A DNA stretch of 14,294 nucleotides from DASQVO01 sp035640715 (GCA_035640715.1 DASQVO010000403.1:1-14294); one strand, 5' to 3'; counted from the stretch's first letter, positions 1 to 6,629 are shown. Notes: a model not told the origin generated them from the letters alone. Numbers and translations: made by a program.

Positions 1-73
1 GTATTAGCCCTTCAGCCGTAGATCGGTGGCGCTGCTGTAGTCCGGGAGTGCTGGTGCCGGGTAACAGCCCGGC

Positions 74-463
74 ATGCAGGCGGAGGTGCTGGATGTCCTG
101 CCGGTGGTCACCGGCCGAGAGCGGGCGGATGAGTGGGCTGATCAGCTGGAAGACCTCCTGCTGGAGGTGGGGCGGATCTTCCCGCGGGCGGATCTGCGGC
201 GCCGGGCGGCCGCGTGCGTGGGTGGCCTGCTCGGGCCGCTGTCGCGCAAGAACGGCTGGCAGCTCGCCGGGCACGCCGGCGACTCCCGCCCCGGCGGTCA
301 GCAGCACCCGCTGAACCGGGCCTGCTGGGACGTGGACGAACTGCGCGACGTCGTGCGCCGCTACGTGGCCGGGGGCCTGGACGACGACGGCGCCGGCCTG
401 GGCCCGGGCGGCGCGGGGGTGCTGGTGATCGACGAGACGGGGTTCGCAAAGAAGGGCAGCTAA
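74..463 (+). pseudogene. IS701-family transposase, N-terminal remnant
   Basis: The 129-residue reading frame resembles the N-terminal third of IS701-type DDE transposases, which cut and paste their element. Visible marks are RKNGWQLAGHAGD (about residues 58-70), the QQHPLNRACWD segment (about 76-86) and, near the end, VIDETGFAKKG, which carries the first catalytic Asp of the DDE triad. Intact relatives run to roughly 400 residues with a second Asp and a Glu further on. Here the frame stops right after the first Asp motif, and none of the remaining transposase follows, so it cannot be active. The break falls at a small inverted repeat (TAATGC at 461-466, GCATTA at 475-480), beyond which sequence of an unrelated gene begins. 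The start at 74 is the first ATG that leads into the conserved part. Confidence 0.8.
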
Positions 464-480
464 TGCTGACATCGGCATTA
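461..480. repeat. 6-bp inverted repeat at the transposase-remnant junction
   Basis: TAATGC (461-466) and GCATTA (475-480) form a perfect 6-bp inverted repeat with an 8-nt loop. It sits exactly where the transposase remnant ends and the next gene remnant begins, so it may mark an old recombination or deletion junction. It is too short to assign to a known element. Confidence 0.35.
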
Positions 481-1908
481 CGGCCCGGCCTTTATCAAGG
501 TGTGCGCCTACTTCCCTTATCCGGCCAAGATCTGGGTCTTCTCTGAACAATCAATGTCGGGTTGAGGGTTGTAAGTATCGTCGCAGGTCATGCTGGACGT
601 GCAAGGCTCAGCGTCCCGCGGTGGCCGATGACGGAAAAGCAGCAACGAGGAGAGGCTAGCGATCGGTTCAGCACCGTATGTCCGCTTTCCGCGGCGCCCA
701 TGCTGCGGTCACGGCTGATACCTCCTGCCGATTAGGACATTCCGGACGGCGCGGCGGCCCGCTGCCACGGTCGCTCAGGCTCCTGAACTGCGACGATGCC
801 CGGCAGTTCAGTTAACAGGTAAACGGGCATGAGTGGGCCAAGCGGCAGGCCGCCCGGGCCGGGATCGCCTTCACCGAGCTGTCCAACCGGTTCGCCGCCT
901 GCGATGACCCCGTGGCGCTGCAGGCGATCTGCGATCGGCTCGGCCAGGGGACGATCAACGTGTTCACACAGCGGTGGCTGCACCGGCTGCCCTTGCCGTT
1001 CGGCCCGAAGGACCATGACGCCGGTTACTGGTGGGGAGACCTCGATGCGGCAGGTGGAGATCTCCCGCACCATCGTCTTCGATGCCCCGCGCCATGCCCG
1101 CGGCTTCTTCGAGGCGCTGGTGGCCGACAACCCCGGCATCGGCCGCCCGCACAACGTGGAGATCATCTTCGCCCGCAAGATCCGCCGCGACACCCGTGGA
1201 GTCTTCCGCACCGCGATCGACCGCCGCGACAACGGCGGCGTCCTGGTGAATGTGTTCTACAAGCATTCACGCATCAAGCAGTACCTCAAAGACGGGCGGG
1301 CGATGCGGATCGAGACCGTCGTCAACGCCCCCCGCGACCTGGGCTGCAACGCCCGCCTGCCTAACCTGGACGAACTCCAGGCCAAGGCCCGCACCGCCAA
1401 CCGGCGCATACTGGATGCTGAACGTGCCGGCCAGGGCACCGTCCTTGCGAGCCCAGCCTTTGAGCGGATCGCGCACCCCTCCGTGGACCCGGAGGGGCGG
1501 AGGACCCCGGCTCTCAGATTCGGCGATCCTCGGGTCATGGCCCTGGCCGGTGCCCTGTGCCAGACGCTGCTCGCCGCAACCGGCTTCACCAACAAGAACC
1601 TCCGCGTCCTGATCGCCGGGCTGCTCGGCGGCGCCTACACCCCAGGGCAGATGACCTACGACCTGCGCCGGCTGCGCCTCAACGGCCTGATCCGTCGGCT
1701 CCCGCACACCAACCGCTACACCCTGACCAGCGACGGCGTCCGCATCGCCGTCTTCTACACCAAGGTCTACAACCGGCTCCTCGTCCCGCTCACCGCCGCG
1801 GACCAGCCCCAGGCGCCACCCTGACTCCGCGCCGCGCTGGCGACCATTACCCGCCACGTCGACGACTACGCCAGCCGGGCGCGCCTTCCCGCGCTGCATG
1901 AAACTTGA
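479..1908 (+). pseudogene. Decayed conserved actinobacterial gene with C-terminal winged-helix-like region, interrupted by an insertion
   Basis: Pieces of one protein lie in several frames. Positions 479-538 encode a segment containing AFIKVCAYFPYP and ending in KIWV. About 280 bp later, 819-1040 encode NGHEWAKRQAARAG through GYWWGDL. From 1045 the frame shifts by one base and continues with SMRQVEISRTIVFDAPRHARGFF through RLLVPLTAADQPQAPP. It meets a TGA at 1822-1824, then runs on with protein-like codons (LRAALATITRHVDDYASRARLP) to a TGA at 1906-1908. From memory, actinomycete proteins of unknown function contain these segments contiguously; I cannot name the family. The C-terminal part (about 1630-1790) reads like a winged helix: TYDLRRLRLNGLIRRLP followed by a wing. 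An ATG at 1045 with GGGGAG upstream could still start a 259-residue fragment. N-terminal sequence before 479 is missing. Confidence 0.65.
539..818. mobile_element. About 280-bp non-coding insertion inside the decayed gene, possibly MITE-like
   Basis: The two sides look like adjacent parts of one protein (...KIWV before, NGHEWAK... after), so the stretch between appears inserted. It has no convincing reading frame. CTGAAC lies near the left edge (543-548), and its reverse complement GTTCAG lies near the right edge (806-811), giving weak inverted ends. The right end also forms a 9-bp hairpin (783-791 with 803-811). GGT occurs at both boundaries and could be a 3-bp target duplication. I did not recognise an IS family or a ribozyme. 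The edges are uncertain by several bases. Confidence 0.4.
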
Positions 1909-1936
1909 CACAAACGTCCGGAAGTTCGCGACCAAA

Positions 1937-1958
1937 GATCGACAACATTTTGTCGATC
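1937..1958 (-). terminator. Rho-independent terminator after the glutathione S-transferase gene
   Basis: GATCGACAA (1937-1945) and TTGTCGATC (1950-1958) form a perfect 9-bp stem with a 4-nt loop. Read on the minus strand it lies 16 bases beyond the stop codon at 1975 and is followed by TTT. It would also fold on the plus strand. Confidence 0.65.
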
Positions 1959-1974
1959 GGAGAACCGCAAGCTC

Positions 1975-2970
1975 CTAGGCCGCCCAATGGCCGGGCGGCA
2001 CGGTTTCCTCCTGCGATGGCGGTTCCGGCGGCGTGCCGTCGCCGAACGGGCGGCCGCCGAGCGCCTCACGGCCGTGGGGGGTCAGCCAGCCCGACAGGTC
2101 CGGCCCGGCCGGGACGATCCCGGTCGGGTTGATCGAGGTGTGGACGCGGTAATAGTGCTGCTTGATGTGGTCGAAGTCGATCGTGTCGCCAAAGCCGGGA
2201 GTCTGGAACAGGTCACGGGCATAGGCCCATAGCACCGGCATCTCGGTGAGCTTGGACCGGTTGCACTTGAAGTGGCCGTGGTAGACGGCGTCGAACCGGG
2301 CGAGCGTGGTGAACAGGCGCACGTCGGCCTCGGTGATCGTGTCCCCGACCAGGAACCGCCGGCCGGCCAGCCGCTCGCTGAGCCAGTCCAGCCGCGCGAA
2401 CAGCCGCCGGTAGGCGCCCTCGTACGCGCGCTGCGAGGCGGCGAAGCCGGCCTGGTAGACGCCGTTGTTCACGTCTTTGTAGACGAGCGCGGCCACCTCG
2501 TTGATCTCGTCCCGGTGCTTCTCGGGGTACAGGTCGGGGGCGCCTGGCCGGTAGTAGGCCGTCCACTCGGTTTCCAGGTCCAGCGTGATCTGCGCATAGT
2601 CGCTGGTGACCACCGCGCCGGTGGGAATATCGATGATCGCCGGGACCGTGACGCCGCGGTCGTAGCCGGGCACGGCCTTCTCGTATGCCTCGGCCAGGCG
2701 CTCGATGCCGAGCACGGGATCCCGGCCGCCCGGGTCGAGGTCGAAGGTCCAGCTCCGCTTGTCGTGCACCGGGCCCGCGATCGCCATCGACAGCACCGGC
2801 TCCAGGCCCAGTAGCCGCCGCACGATGATCGCCCGGTTCGCCCACGGGCACGCGCGGGCCACCGCGAGCCGGTACCGCCCCGGCTCGACCGGCCAGCCGT
2901 CCCGGCCATCGGCGGTGATGCGGGCGTTCAGGTAGCGGGTGTCGCGGACAAAGGTGCCGTCATCGCTCAT
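1975..2970 (-). CDS. Xi-class glutathione S-transferase / glutathionyl-hydroquinone reductase-like protein
   Basis: This 331-residue cytoplasmic protein matches the length and motifs of the Xi class (YqjG/PcpF type), which uses an active-site cysteine to remove glutathione from glutathionyl-hydroquinones. The thioredoxin-fold N-terminus carries CPWANR with the catalytic Cys at residue 41. It is followed by the cis-proline motif VPAI and the SDYAQI ligand-binding turn. The all-helical C-terminal domain has NNGVYQAGFA and HYYRVHTSINPTGIVPAGP, which hold the conserved tyrosines of this class. Most actinomycetes make mycothiol rather than glutathione, so the physiological thiol here is open. The gene stands alone, diverging from the carboxypeptidase gene across 182 bp. 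No ribosome binding site precedes the ATG, and a -10-like box lies 6 bases upstream, suggesting a leaderless message. Confidence 0.9.
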   Translation of the reverse strand: MSDDGTFVRDTRYLNARITADGRDGWPVEPGRYRLAVARACPWANRAIIVRRLLGLEPVLSMAIAGPVHDKRSWTFDLDPGGRDPVLGIERLAEAYEKAVPGYDRGVTVPAIIDIPTGAVVTSDYAQITLDLETEWTAYYRPGAPDLYPEKHRDEINEVAALVYKDVNNGVYQAGFAASQRAYEGAYRRLFARLDWLSERLAGRRFLVGDTITEADVRLFTTLARFDAVYHGHFKCNRSKLTEMPVLWAYARDLFQTPGFGDTIDFDHIKQHYYRVHTSINPTGIVPAGPDLSGWLTPHGREALGGRPFGDGTPPEPPSQEETVPPGHWAA

Positions 2971-2976
2971 AGCCCG

Positions 2977-3004
2977 ACAGTACCGCCGCGCTGAGTTGCT
3001 TCAA
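2977..3004 (-). promoter_or_regulatory. Predicted sigma-70-type promoter giving a leaderless mRNA
   Basis: On the minus strand, TTGAAG (3004-2999) is followed after 16 bases by TACTGT (2982-2977), matching the actinobacterial TAnnnT -10 box. Six bases then separate it from the ATG at 2970, so transcription should start at or next to the A of ATG. The absence of a Shine-Dalgarno sequence agrees with this. Confidence 0.45.
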
Positions 3005-3152
3005 AATTCAAGAATAGCCGGGCCGAACGAAGGCGTGGTGGCCCTGGCGCCGACGGCGAGAGCCGAGTGCCTGACGACGTTCGGCTGTGGGGTTGCCGGC
3101 GGCGGTGCCTGCTGTCACGATACGTAGGTTTGTTGCCGGTTAAGGAGCAGTC

Positions 3153-4118
3153 ATGCGCATGTCGGCCCGTTTGGCCCCCCTGGCTGCTGCCATGGCGCTG
3201 CTCATGGGGTGGGCCGTGGTGGCCCAGCCGGCCGGATCAGCCGCGGCGGCGACACTCTCCCCGGTGCCGGTTTCCCCGGTGCCGGCGCCGACGGTCCGGG
3301 TGGCACGGGCGGCGGTGGCACAGGGGGCGGCGGTGGCACGGGCGGCGCAGGCCTCCGCGCCGGCCGCCGTGCATGCGAAGGGCGCCGCGTTGGCGGATGC
3401 CGCCACCGGCAGGCTGCTGTGGAGCCGGGCCCAGGACACCGAGCGCCCGATGGGGAGTATCACCAAGGTCATGACGGCTCTCGTGGTGATCCGGGCCGGC
3501 GGCCTCGCCCGGGATCTGACGGTGCCGGCCGCTGCCGTTTCCTACGCGCGGAAGTACGGCGGAAGCACGGCCGGCCTGCGGGCCGGCGACCGGCTCAGCA
3601 CACAGCAGTTGCTCGAGGCACTGCTCGTGCCCTCCGGCTGCGACGCCGCGTACGTGCTGGCCCGTGCCTACGGGCCTGGCCTGACGGGGTTCGTGGCCAA
3701 GATGAACGCGCTTGCCAGGCAGATGGGCCTGGGCCGGACTCACTTCTCGAACTTCGACGGGCTGCCGTGGCCCACCGAGCACTCGACCTACTCGACGCCG
3801 GGCGACCTGCTCGCGATCGGCCGGGCCGCGATGGCCTCGGCCATCTTCCGTTCCATCGTCGACCAGCGCTCGTACCACCTCACGGCCGGTTCCGGGCACC
3901 ACGCCTACGGCTGGAAGAATACGAACATGCTGCTCGGCTCCTATCCGGGAGCCATCGGGATCAAGACGGGCTCGACGAACGCGGCCGGCTACTGCCTGCT
4001 TTTCGAGGCGAGACACGGATCGCGCTCGCTCATCGGCGTCGTCCTGGACAGCTCGGCCACCACGCGTGCGGTCAGTTTCAGCGACGCCGAGCAGATCCTC
4101 AACTGGGGTTTCCGGTGA
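3153..4118 (+). CDS. Secreted D-alanyl-D-alanine carboxypeptidase (peptidase family S11)
   Basis: The 321-residue protein belongs to the serine penicillin-binding-protein carboxypeptidases that trim the terminal D-Ala from peptidoglycan stem peptides outside the membrane. The N-terminus has positive charge and a hydrophobic core (residues 1-35), a signal peptide or membrane anchor. An Ala/Val/Pro-rich linker follows (about 36-72). The catalytic motifs are ordered as expected: SITK with Ser102 and Lys105, SGC at 161-163 in place of SxN, and KTG at 271-273. SGCD is, as far as I recall, a common variant in actinomycete members. No C-terminal membrane anchor is seen, so attachment would be through the N-terminus if at all. 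AAGGAG at 3142-3147 sits 5 bases before the chosen ATG; a second ATG follows at 3159. The stop overlaps a GTG in frame with the downstream csaA-like gene. Confidence 0.93.
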   Translation: MRMSARLAPLAAAMALLMGWAVVAQPAGSAAAATLSPVPVSPVPAPTVRVARAAVAQGAAVARAAQASAPAAVHAKGAALADAATGRLLWSRAQDTERPMGSITKVMTALVVIRAGGLARDLTVPAAAVSYARKYGGSTAGLRAGDRLSTQQLLEALLVPSGCDAAYVLARAYGPGLTGFVAKMNALARQMGLGRTHFSNFDGLPWPTEHSTYSTPGDLLAIGRAAMASAIFRSIVDQRSYHLTAGSGHHAYGWKNTNMLLGSYPGAIGIKTGSTNAAGYCLLFEARHGSRSLIGVVLDSSATTRAVSFSDAEQILNWGFR

Positions 4119-4270
4119 CCTGTCCCGGAGGCGTCTCCGGAGGCCCGGGGGTTCCCGGTGACGTGGATAGTCCGGGGGTTTCCGGTGATCGGGATCAGCC
4201 TGGTGGCGTTCCCGCTGACGCGGACCAGCCCGGCGGGTTCCCGGTGACCGAGATTAGCCCGGAGGAGTTC
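4105..4270 (+). repeat. Degenerate tandem repeat of about 27-30 bp bridging the carboxypeptidase stop and the CsaA start
   Basis: CCGGTGA-like cores recur at 4112, 4155, 4182, 4212 (CCGCTGA) and 4241, with a shortened copy at 4137 (CCGGAGG). The best-spaced units are 27, 30, 29 and 30 bp long. GGGGTTTCCGGTGA occurs exactly at 4105-4118, where it ends the carboxypeptidase gene, and again at 4175-4188. The last unit encodes VTEISPEEF, the beginning of the CsaA-like domain. The csaA frame stays open through all copies from the GTG at 4115. Confidence 0.75.
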
Positions 4271-4582
4271 TTCCAGGCCGATATCCGGGCCGGCAAAGTG
4301 ATCATGGCCGAAGAATTTCCCCAGGCCCGTAAGCCGGCGTACAAACTCCTGATCGACTTTGGCGCGCTCGGAATGAAGAAGTCGAGTGCTCAGATCACGG
4401 TGCGCTATACCCCGGAGGAGCTGATCGGGCGGACGGTGATCGCCGTCACCAACTTCCCGCCGCGCCAGATAGCGAATTTCCGCTCCGAAGTGCTCGTTCT
4501 CGGCGTCACCGATGGCAGCTCAGGGGATGTGGTGCTGCTCCGGCCCGATGCGGAAGTGGAGCCAGGGACGCGGGTGATGTGA
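4244..4582 (+). CDS. csaA: CsaA-like tRNA-binding-domain protein
   Basis: The 112-residue form starting at this GTG covers a complete CsaA/tRNA-binding (OB-fold) domain. Family marks are VDIR-like ADIRAGKV, ARKPAYKLLIDFG, KKSSAQIT, PEELIGRTVIAVTNFPPRQIANFRSEVLVLG and the VVLLRPD ending. In Bacillus the family is described as a dimeric chaperone-like protein that assists secretion and can bind tRNA; the role here is inferred only from homology. The frame is open further upstream, and a GTG at 4115 overlapping the carboxypeptidase stop (GTGA) would give 155 residues with a Gly/Pro/Asp-rich repeat leader. Neither start has a strong ribosome binding site. I chose 4244 because the domain and the usual length begin there. 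Co-transcription with the carboxypeptidase is likely from the tight spacing. Confidence 0.88.
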   Translation: MTEISPEEFFQADIRAGKVIMAEEFPQARKPAYKLLIDFGALGMKKSSAQITVRYTPEELIGRTVIAVTNFPPRQIANFRSEVLVLGVTDGSSGDVVLLRPDAEVEPGTRVM

Positions 4583-4711
4583 CGGGGCATCCGCCGGAAA
4601 GGCCCCAGAAGTCACCTGTCGTTCAGTTCGTGGTTGAACAGCCATGGCTTCCGTGCGGTTCGCTTGGCCGAAGGCGTCGGCACGTGACCACGCCCGGCAG
4701 GAGAACACATC

Positions 4712-4888
4712 ATGCAACTGAAACCGATCCGGCGGGCCGCGGCCGTCGTCGCGACCGCAGCCACCGCGCTTGGCGGCGCGGCTGTTGCCTCGGCGGCAAC
4801 CGGCCAGCCCATGAAGCTGCTCGGCCTCAACCCGCGCGAGCTGCAGGCCGTGCAGATCGAGCACACCCAGGCCCTTCCCGGCCTGTAG
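4712..4888 (+). CDS. Small exported peptide, 58 residues, unknown function
   Basis: The ATG is preceded by AGGAG (4699-4703) with 8-base spacing. The product starts MQLKPIRRAAAVVA, continues with an Ala/Val-rich hydrophobic stretch and reaches an AxA-type site (ASAA, residues 26-29), a textbook Sec signal peptide. The predicted mature part is only about 29 residues and ends QIEHTQALPGL, with no cysteines. The gene follows csaA by 129 bp and ends 25 bases before a perfect hairpin terminator, which supports a real transcription unit. I do not recognise the mature peptide. A signal peptide can arise by chance in Ala-rich high-GC sequence, but the ribosome binding site, signal, stop and terminator together make a real gene likely. 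Confidence 0.7.
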   Translation: MQLKPIRRAAAVVATAATALGGAAVASAATGQPMKLLGLNPRELQAVQIEHTQALPGL

Positions 4889-4913
4889 GGAACCGCCAAG
4901 CAGCACGAGTATG

Positions 4914-4957
4914 GCGACGGGATGGTCCGGCCGGCAGCGGCCGGACCATCCCGTCGC
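4914..4957. terminator. Perfect 20-bp hairpin, probable bidirectional terminator
   Basis: Arms 4914-4933 and 4938-4957 are perfectly complementary over 20 bp with a GCAG loop. On the plus strand the stem is followed by GTTCTAATT, a short T-containing tail. It lies between the convergent genes ending at 4888 (+) and 4966 (-), the expected place for a shared terminator. Confidence 0.8.
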
Positions 4958-4965
4958 GTTCTAAT

Positions 4966-5163
4966 TCAGGCCACTTCCGGGTACTCTTTAGCGATTTCGC
5001 ACTGGCCGAAGTAGACCGCCCCGACACACCAGCAATCCTTGTCTAGTGTGTGCTGGCGGTAAGCCTGGCTTACTGCGTAGCCTTGGCAAATAAGGCAGTT
5101 GCGTTCATGCTCCATTGGTGCCCATGCAGTCTCGTGAACCATTTGGAACCGTTGTTCAGACAT
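4966..5163 (-). CDS. Small five-cysteine protein, 65 residues, unknown function
   Basis: The protein has natural composition and a cysteine pattern of CLIC (Cys23, Cys26), CWC (Cys44, Cys46) and Cys55, which could bind zinc or an iron-sulfur cluster or form disulfides; no family is recognised. No signal peptide is seen. The ATG lies inside the end of the upstream small membrane-protein gene (8-base overlap), so translation is probably coupled. AGGA lies about 12 bases upstream. GC content and wobble positions are clearly lower than in neighbouring genes, suggesting transfer from elsewhere. The stop is 9 bases from the perfect hairpin at 4914-4957. The positional logic (overlap plus terminator) is the main support for calling this real. 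Confidence 0.55.
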   Translation of the reverse strand: MSEQRFQMVHETAWAPMEHERNCLICQGYAVSQAYRQHTLDKDCWCVGAVYFGQCEIAKEYPEVA

Positions 5164-5338
5164 CGATGCGTTTTCCTATCCGGATGTTGCCGAGCCTGCC
5201 CAGACGCGCTACCGGGACAGACACATAGCATGACCCACCACGACGATGGCAGCGCCGGCCAGTGTGATGCCCAGCCGTAAATACGACCATCAGTGCTGGG
5301 CCGAAGCACACTATAAAGAGAAACCAGGAGAGAACCAT
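5156..5338 (-). CDS. Small single-helix membrane protein, 60 residues, unknown function
   Basis: GGAGG sits 8 bases before the chosen ATG, which is why I prefer it to an in-frame ATG 21 bases further out (5359) that lacks such a site. Residues 2-23 (SWFLFIVCFGPALMVVF at the core) are one hydrophobic membrane helix. The remainder is Arg/His/Cys/Gly-rich and basic (HHTGRRCHRRGG), presumably cytoplasmic. The last 8 bases overlap the start of the five-cysteine gene. Like that gene it is less GC-rich than its surroundings. Similar size and topology are seen in many phage and toxin-antitoxin peptides, but nothing here identifies it as one. Confidence 0.5.
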   Translation of the reverse strand: MVLSWFLFIVCFGPALMVVFTAGHHTGRRCHRRGGSCYVSVPVARLGRLGNIRIGKRIDV

Positions 5339-5674
5339 GCTGCCAGCCTCCACGACCATGCAGCGCGCTTAAGCGCGACATTGAAAGAAGCACCTATGCC
5401 GGTAGCTGACCGGCCGAAGTCATCTTCGACTGAGATCATAAATTGCCCGTCAGGCGCTTTTGAGCTAGTGAGGATAAGGTCGTTTTCTATGATCAGTTAA
5501 CGAGCAGGATCGTTTCGGTATCCACTACTCCTCATCCCTCAGCGTCGCACTGCTGCGCGTGCAAGCACGGACGTTAGCCCTCCGACTAGCGCAAATAGCT
5601 ATGAACCGAGCGAACGTGACGGACACCACATAACGGGAGATTACTACCGTCACTCGCTCACCTCAGGTGCACTG
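5339..5674. other. Gene-free stretch upstream of the low-GC islet
   Basis: I see no convincing gene in these 336 bases. The stretch holds a 14-bp palindrome (5364-5377), a -10-like TATGAT on the minus strand (5440-5435) without a clear -35 partner, and a 7-bp inverted repeat GTGACGG/CCGTCAC (about 5616-5653). A 34-codon plus-strand frame (5396-5500) has only a weak ribosome binding site and was not called. Confidence 0.5.
5364..5377. promoter_or_regulatory. 14-bp perfect palindrome, possible operator
   Basis: CGCGCTTAAGCGCG is perfectly self-complementary and lies 26 bases upstream of the preferred start of the small membrane-protein gene. The position suits a dimeric repressor site or a transcript hairpin near the start. 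No regulator is encoded next to it. Confidence 0.35.
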
Positions 5675-5930
5675 GTGAGCCGGCCGGGGACCGCGGCGCA
5701 GCGGCGGATGGACGGCCTGGCCGCCGCCTGCCAGGCCGCGCTCAACAGTGGTGCCGCGGGAACCCGGCACGGCGCCTCCCCGCGCATCAGCGTGCTGGCC
5801 GGGGGCAGACCCTGGCCGGGGAGCAGACCCTGGCCGGGGTACCCGGCATCGCCCCGGCAACGACCGGGTACGGCACCATGCTGACCGCCCGGCAGGTGCT
5901 GGCACTGGCCGAGACCCGGCCATTTGCACG
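5675..5930 (+). pseudogene. Probable DUF222/HNH-endonuclease (13E12-type) gene fragment
   Basis: Two frames join into one protein-like text. Frame one gives PGTAAQRRMDGLAAACQAAL...GASPRISVLAG. After a shift of one register at about 5800, the text continues QTLAGEQTLAGVPGIAPATTGYGTMLTARQVLALAE. This resembles the middle of DUF222-containing HNH proteins, a multicopy actinobacterial family, but I am working from memory. A 17-nt direct repeat (5805-5821 and 5823-5839, period 18) lies at the shift and duplicates the residues QTLAGE, so slippage probably broke the frame. The HNH part and the N-terminus are absent. Confidence 0.45.
5805..5839 (+). repeat. 17-nt direct repeat, period 18
   Basis: GCAGACCCTGGCCGGGG occurs at 5805-5821 and 5823-5839. 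It coincides with the reading-frame break in the DUF222-like remnant. Confidence 0.85.
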
Positions 5931-6128
5931 GGGATGCAGCAGGGTGACGTGTGGATCGGGAGAGGAGAGCACGTCCCCGCGTTGAACCTGGCGAGTGTTG
6001 AACCTGGCCAGCGTTACAAATCAGTCGCGCTGGCAGGCTACAGGCGGCACTTGCGGGCCTGGCGGTTAATCTGACCGGGTTTCTGCCAGCTAGCAGGAGT
6101 GTCCTGCCAATCGATGGAAGGCCAGGTC
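5931..6128. other. Non-coding stretch with a 16-bp direct repeat
   Basis: GTTGAACCTGGCGAGT (5981-5996) and GTTGAACCTGGCCAGC (5997-6012) are tandem copies with two mismatches. GCAGGA (6093-6098) and TCCTGC (6102-6107) form a 6-bp hairpin shortly before the membrane-protein gene. No gene is called here. Confidence 0.5.
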
Positions 6129-6629
6129 ATGGCGATATACCAGCACATACGCCATCCGCGTATTGCCTCGCGGCGCGCCGATCGTCCGGTGAAAGTCGCT
6201 GATTTGCTCCCGAGGGAGACGGCGGTCAACCGGTTCAACACAAGGGTGGCGCTCCTGATTACGCGGGCGGTTGGCAGCATGTGGTGTGCCTACGCGTTCG
6301 CGCTGTTCGACTTGATCAGTCTCCCGGATGCGATCCGTGCCGGCGCGGCGGCGGTCGTCTCCTGGGTGGCGCAGACCTTCCTTCAGCTGGTGCTACTTTC
6401 GGTCATCATGGTTGGGCAAAACGTGCAGGCCGCCGCGGCGGACAAGCGCGCGGAGGCGACATTCCACGACGCCAGCGCAACCTTGCACGAAGTGGCACAC
6501 GTGCAAGGCCACCTCGCCGCCCAGGACATACTGCTGACCCGGATTGCCGAGAAGATCGGCCTCGAGCCGGTGCCTGTCATCGACGCCCCGCCCGACGAGG
6601 AGACAGCCGGGCAGAACCCGCAAGACTGA
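6129..6629 (+). CDS. Small two-helix membrane protein, DUF1003-like
   Basis: The chosen ATG has GGAAGG (6116-6121) 7 bases upstream; ATG at 6114 and GTG at 6099 are in-frame alternatives without well-placed sites. The 166-residue product has two hydrophobic segments: one around VALLITRAVGSMWCAYAFALF and one around VSWVAQTFLQLVLLSVIMVG. The second runs into QNVQAAAADKRAEATFHDASATLHEV, a likely helical or coiled cytoplasmic tail. The arrangement of two helices followed by SQN/GQNxQ and charged heptads recalls DUF1003 membrane proteins, whose function is unknown. It is an isolated gene, with no operon partner within 150 bases on the same strand. Confidence 0.72.
   Translation: MAIYQHIRHPRIASRRADRPVKVADLLPRETAVNRFNTRVALLITRAVGSMWCAYAFALFDLISLPDAIRAGAAAVVSWVAQTFLQLVLLSVIMVGQNVQAAAADKRAEATFHDASATLHEVAHVQGHLAAQDILLTRIAEKIGLEPVPVIDAPPDEETAGQNPQD

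Noticed and set aside
539..818. Group II intron or other ribozyme in the inserted stretch
   Set aside because: I looked for a domain V-like hairpin and the GTGYG 5' end and found neither convincingly.
1267..1935. 222-codon minus-strand frame over the decayed winged-helix gene
   Set aside because: The plus strand carries family-like protein text; the minus product is Gly/Val-rich shadow sequence.
4579..5046. 155-codon plus-strand frame overlapping the 58-residue peptide gene
   Set aside because: It runs through the 20-bp terminator hairpin and has shadow-like composition; the peptide frame has the ribosome binding site and signal sequence.
5246..5500. 84-codon plus-strand frame opposite the low-GC islet
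   Set aside because: It has no good ribosome binding site and no domain, and it overlaps the better-supported minus-strand genes.
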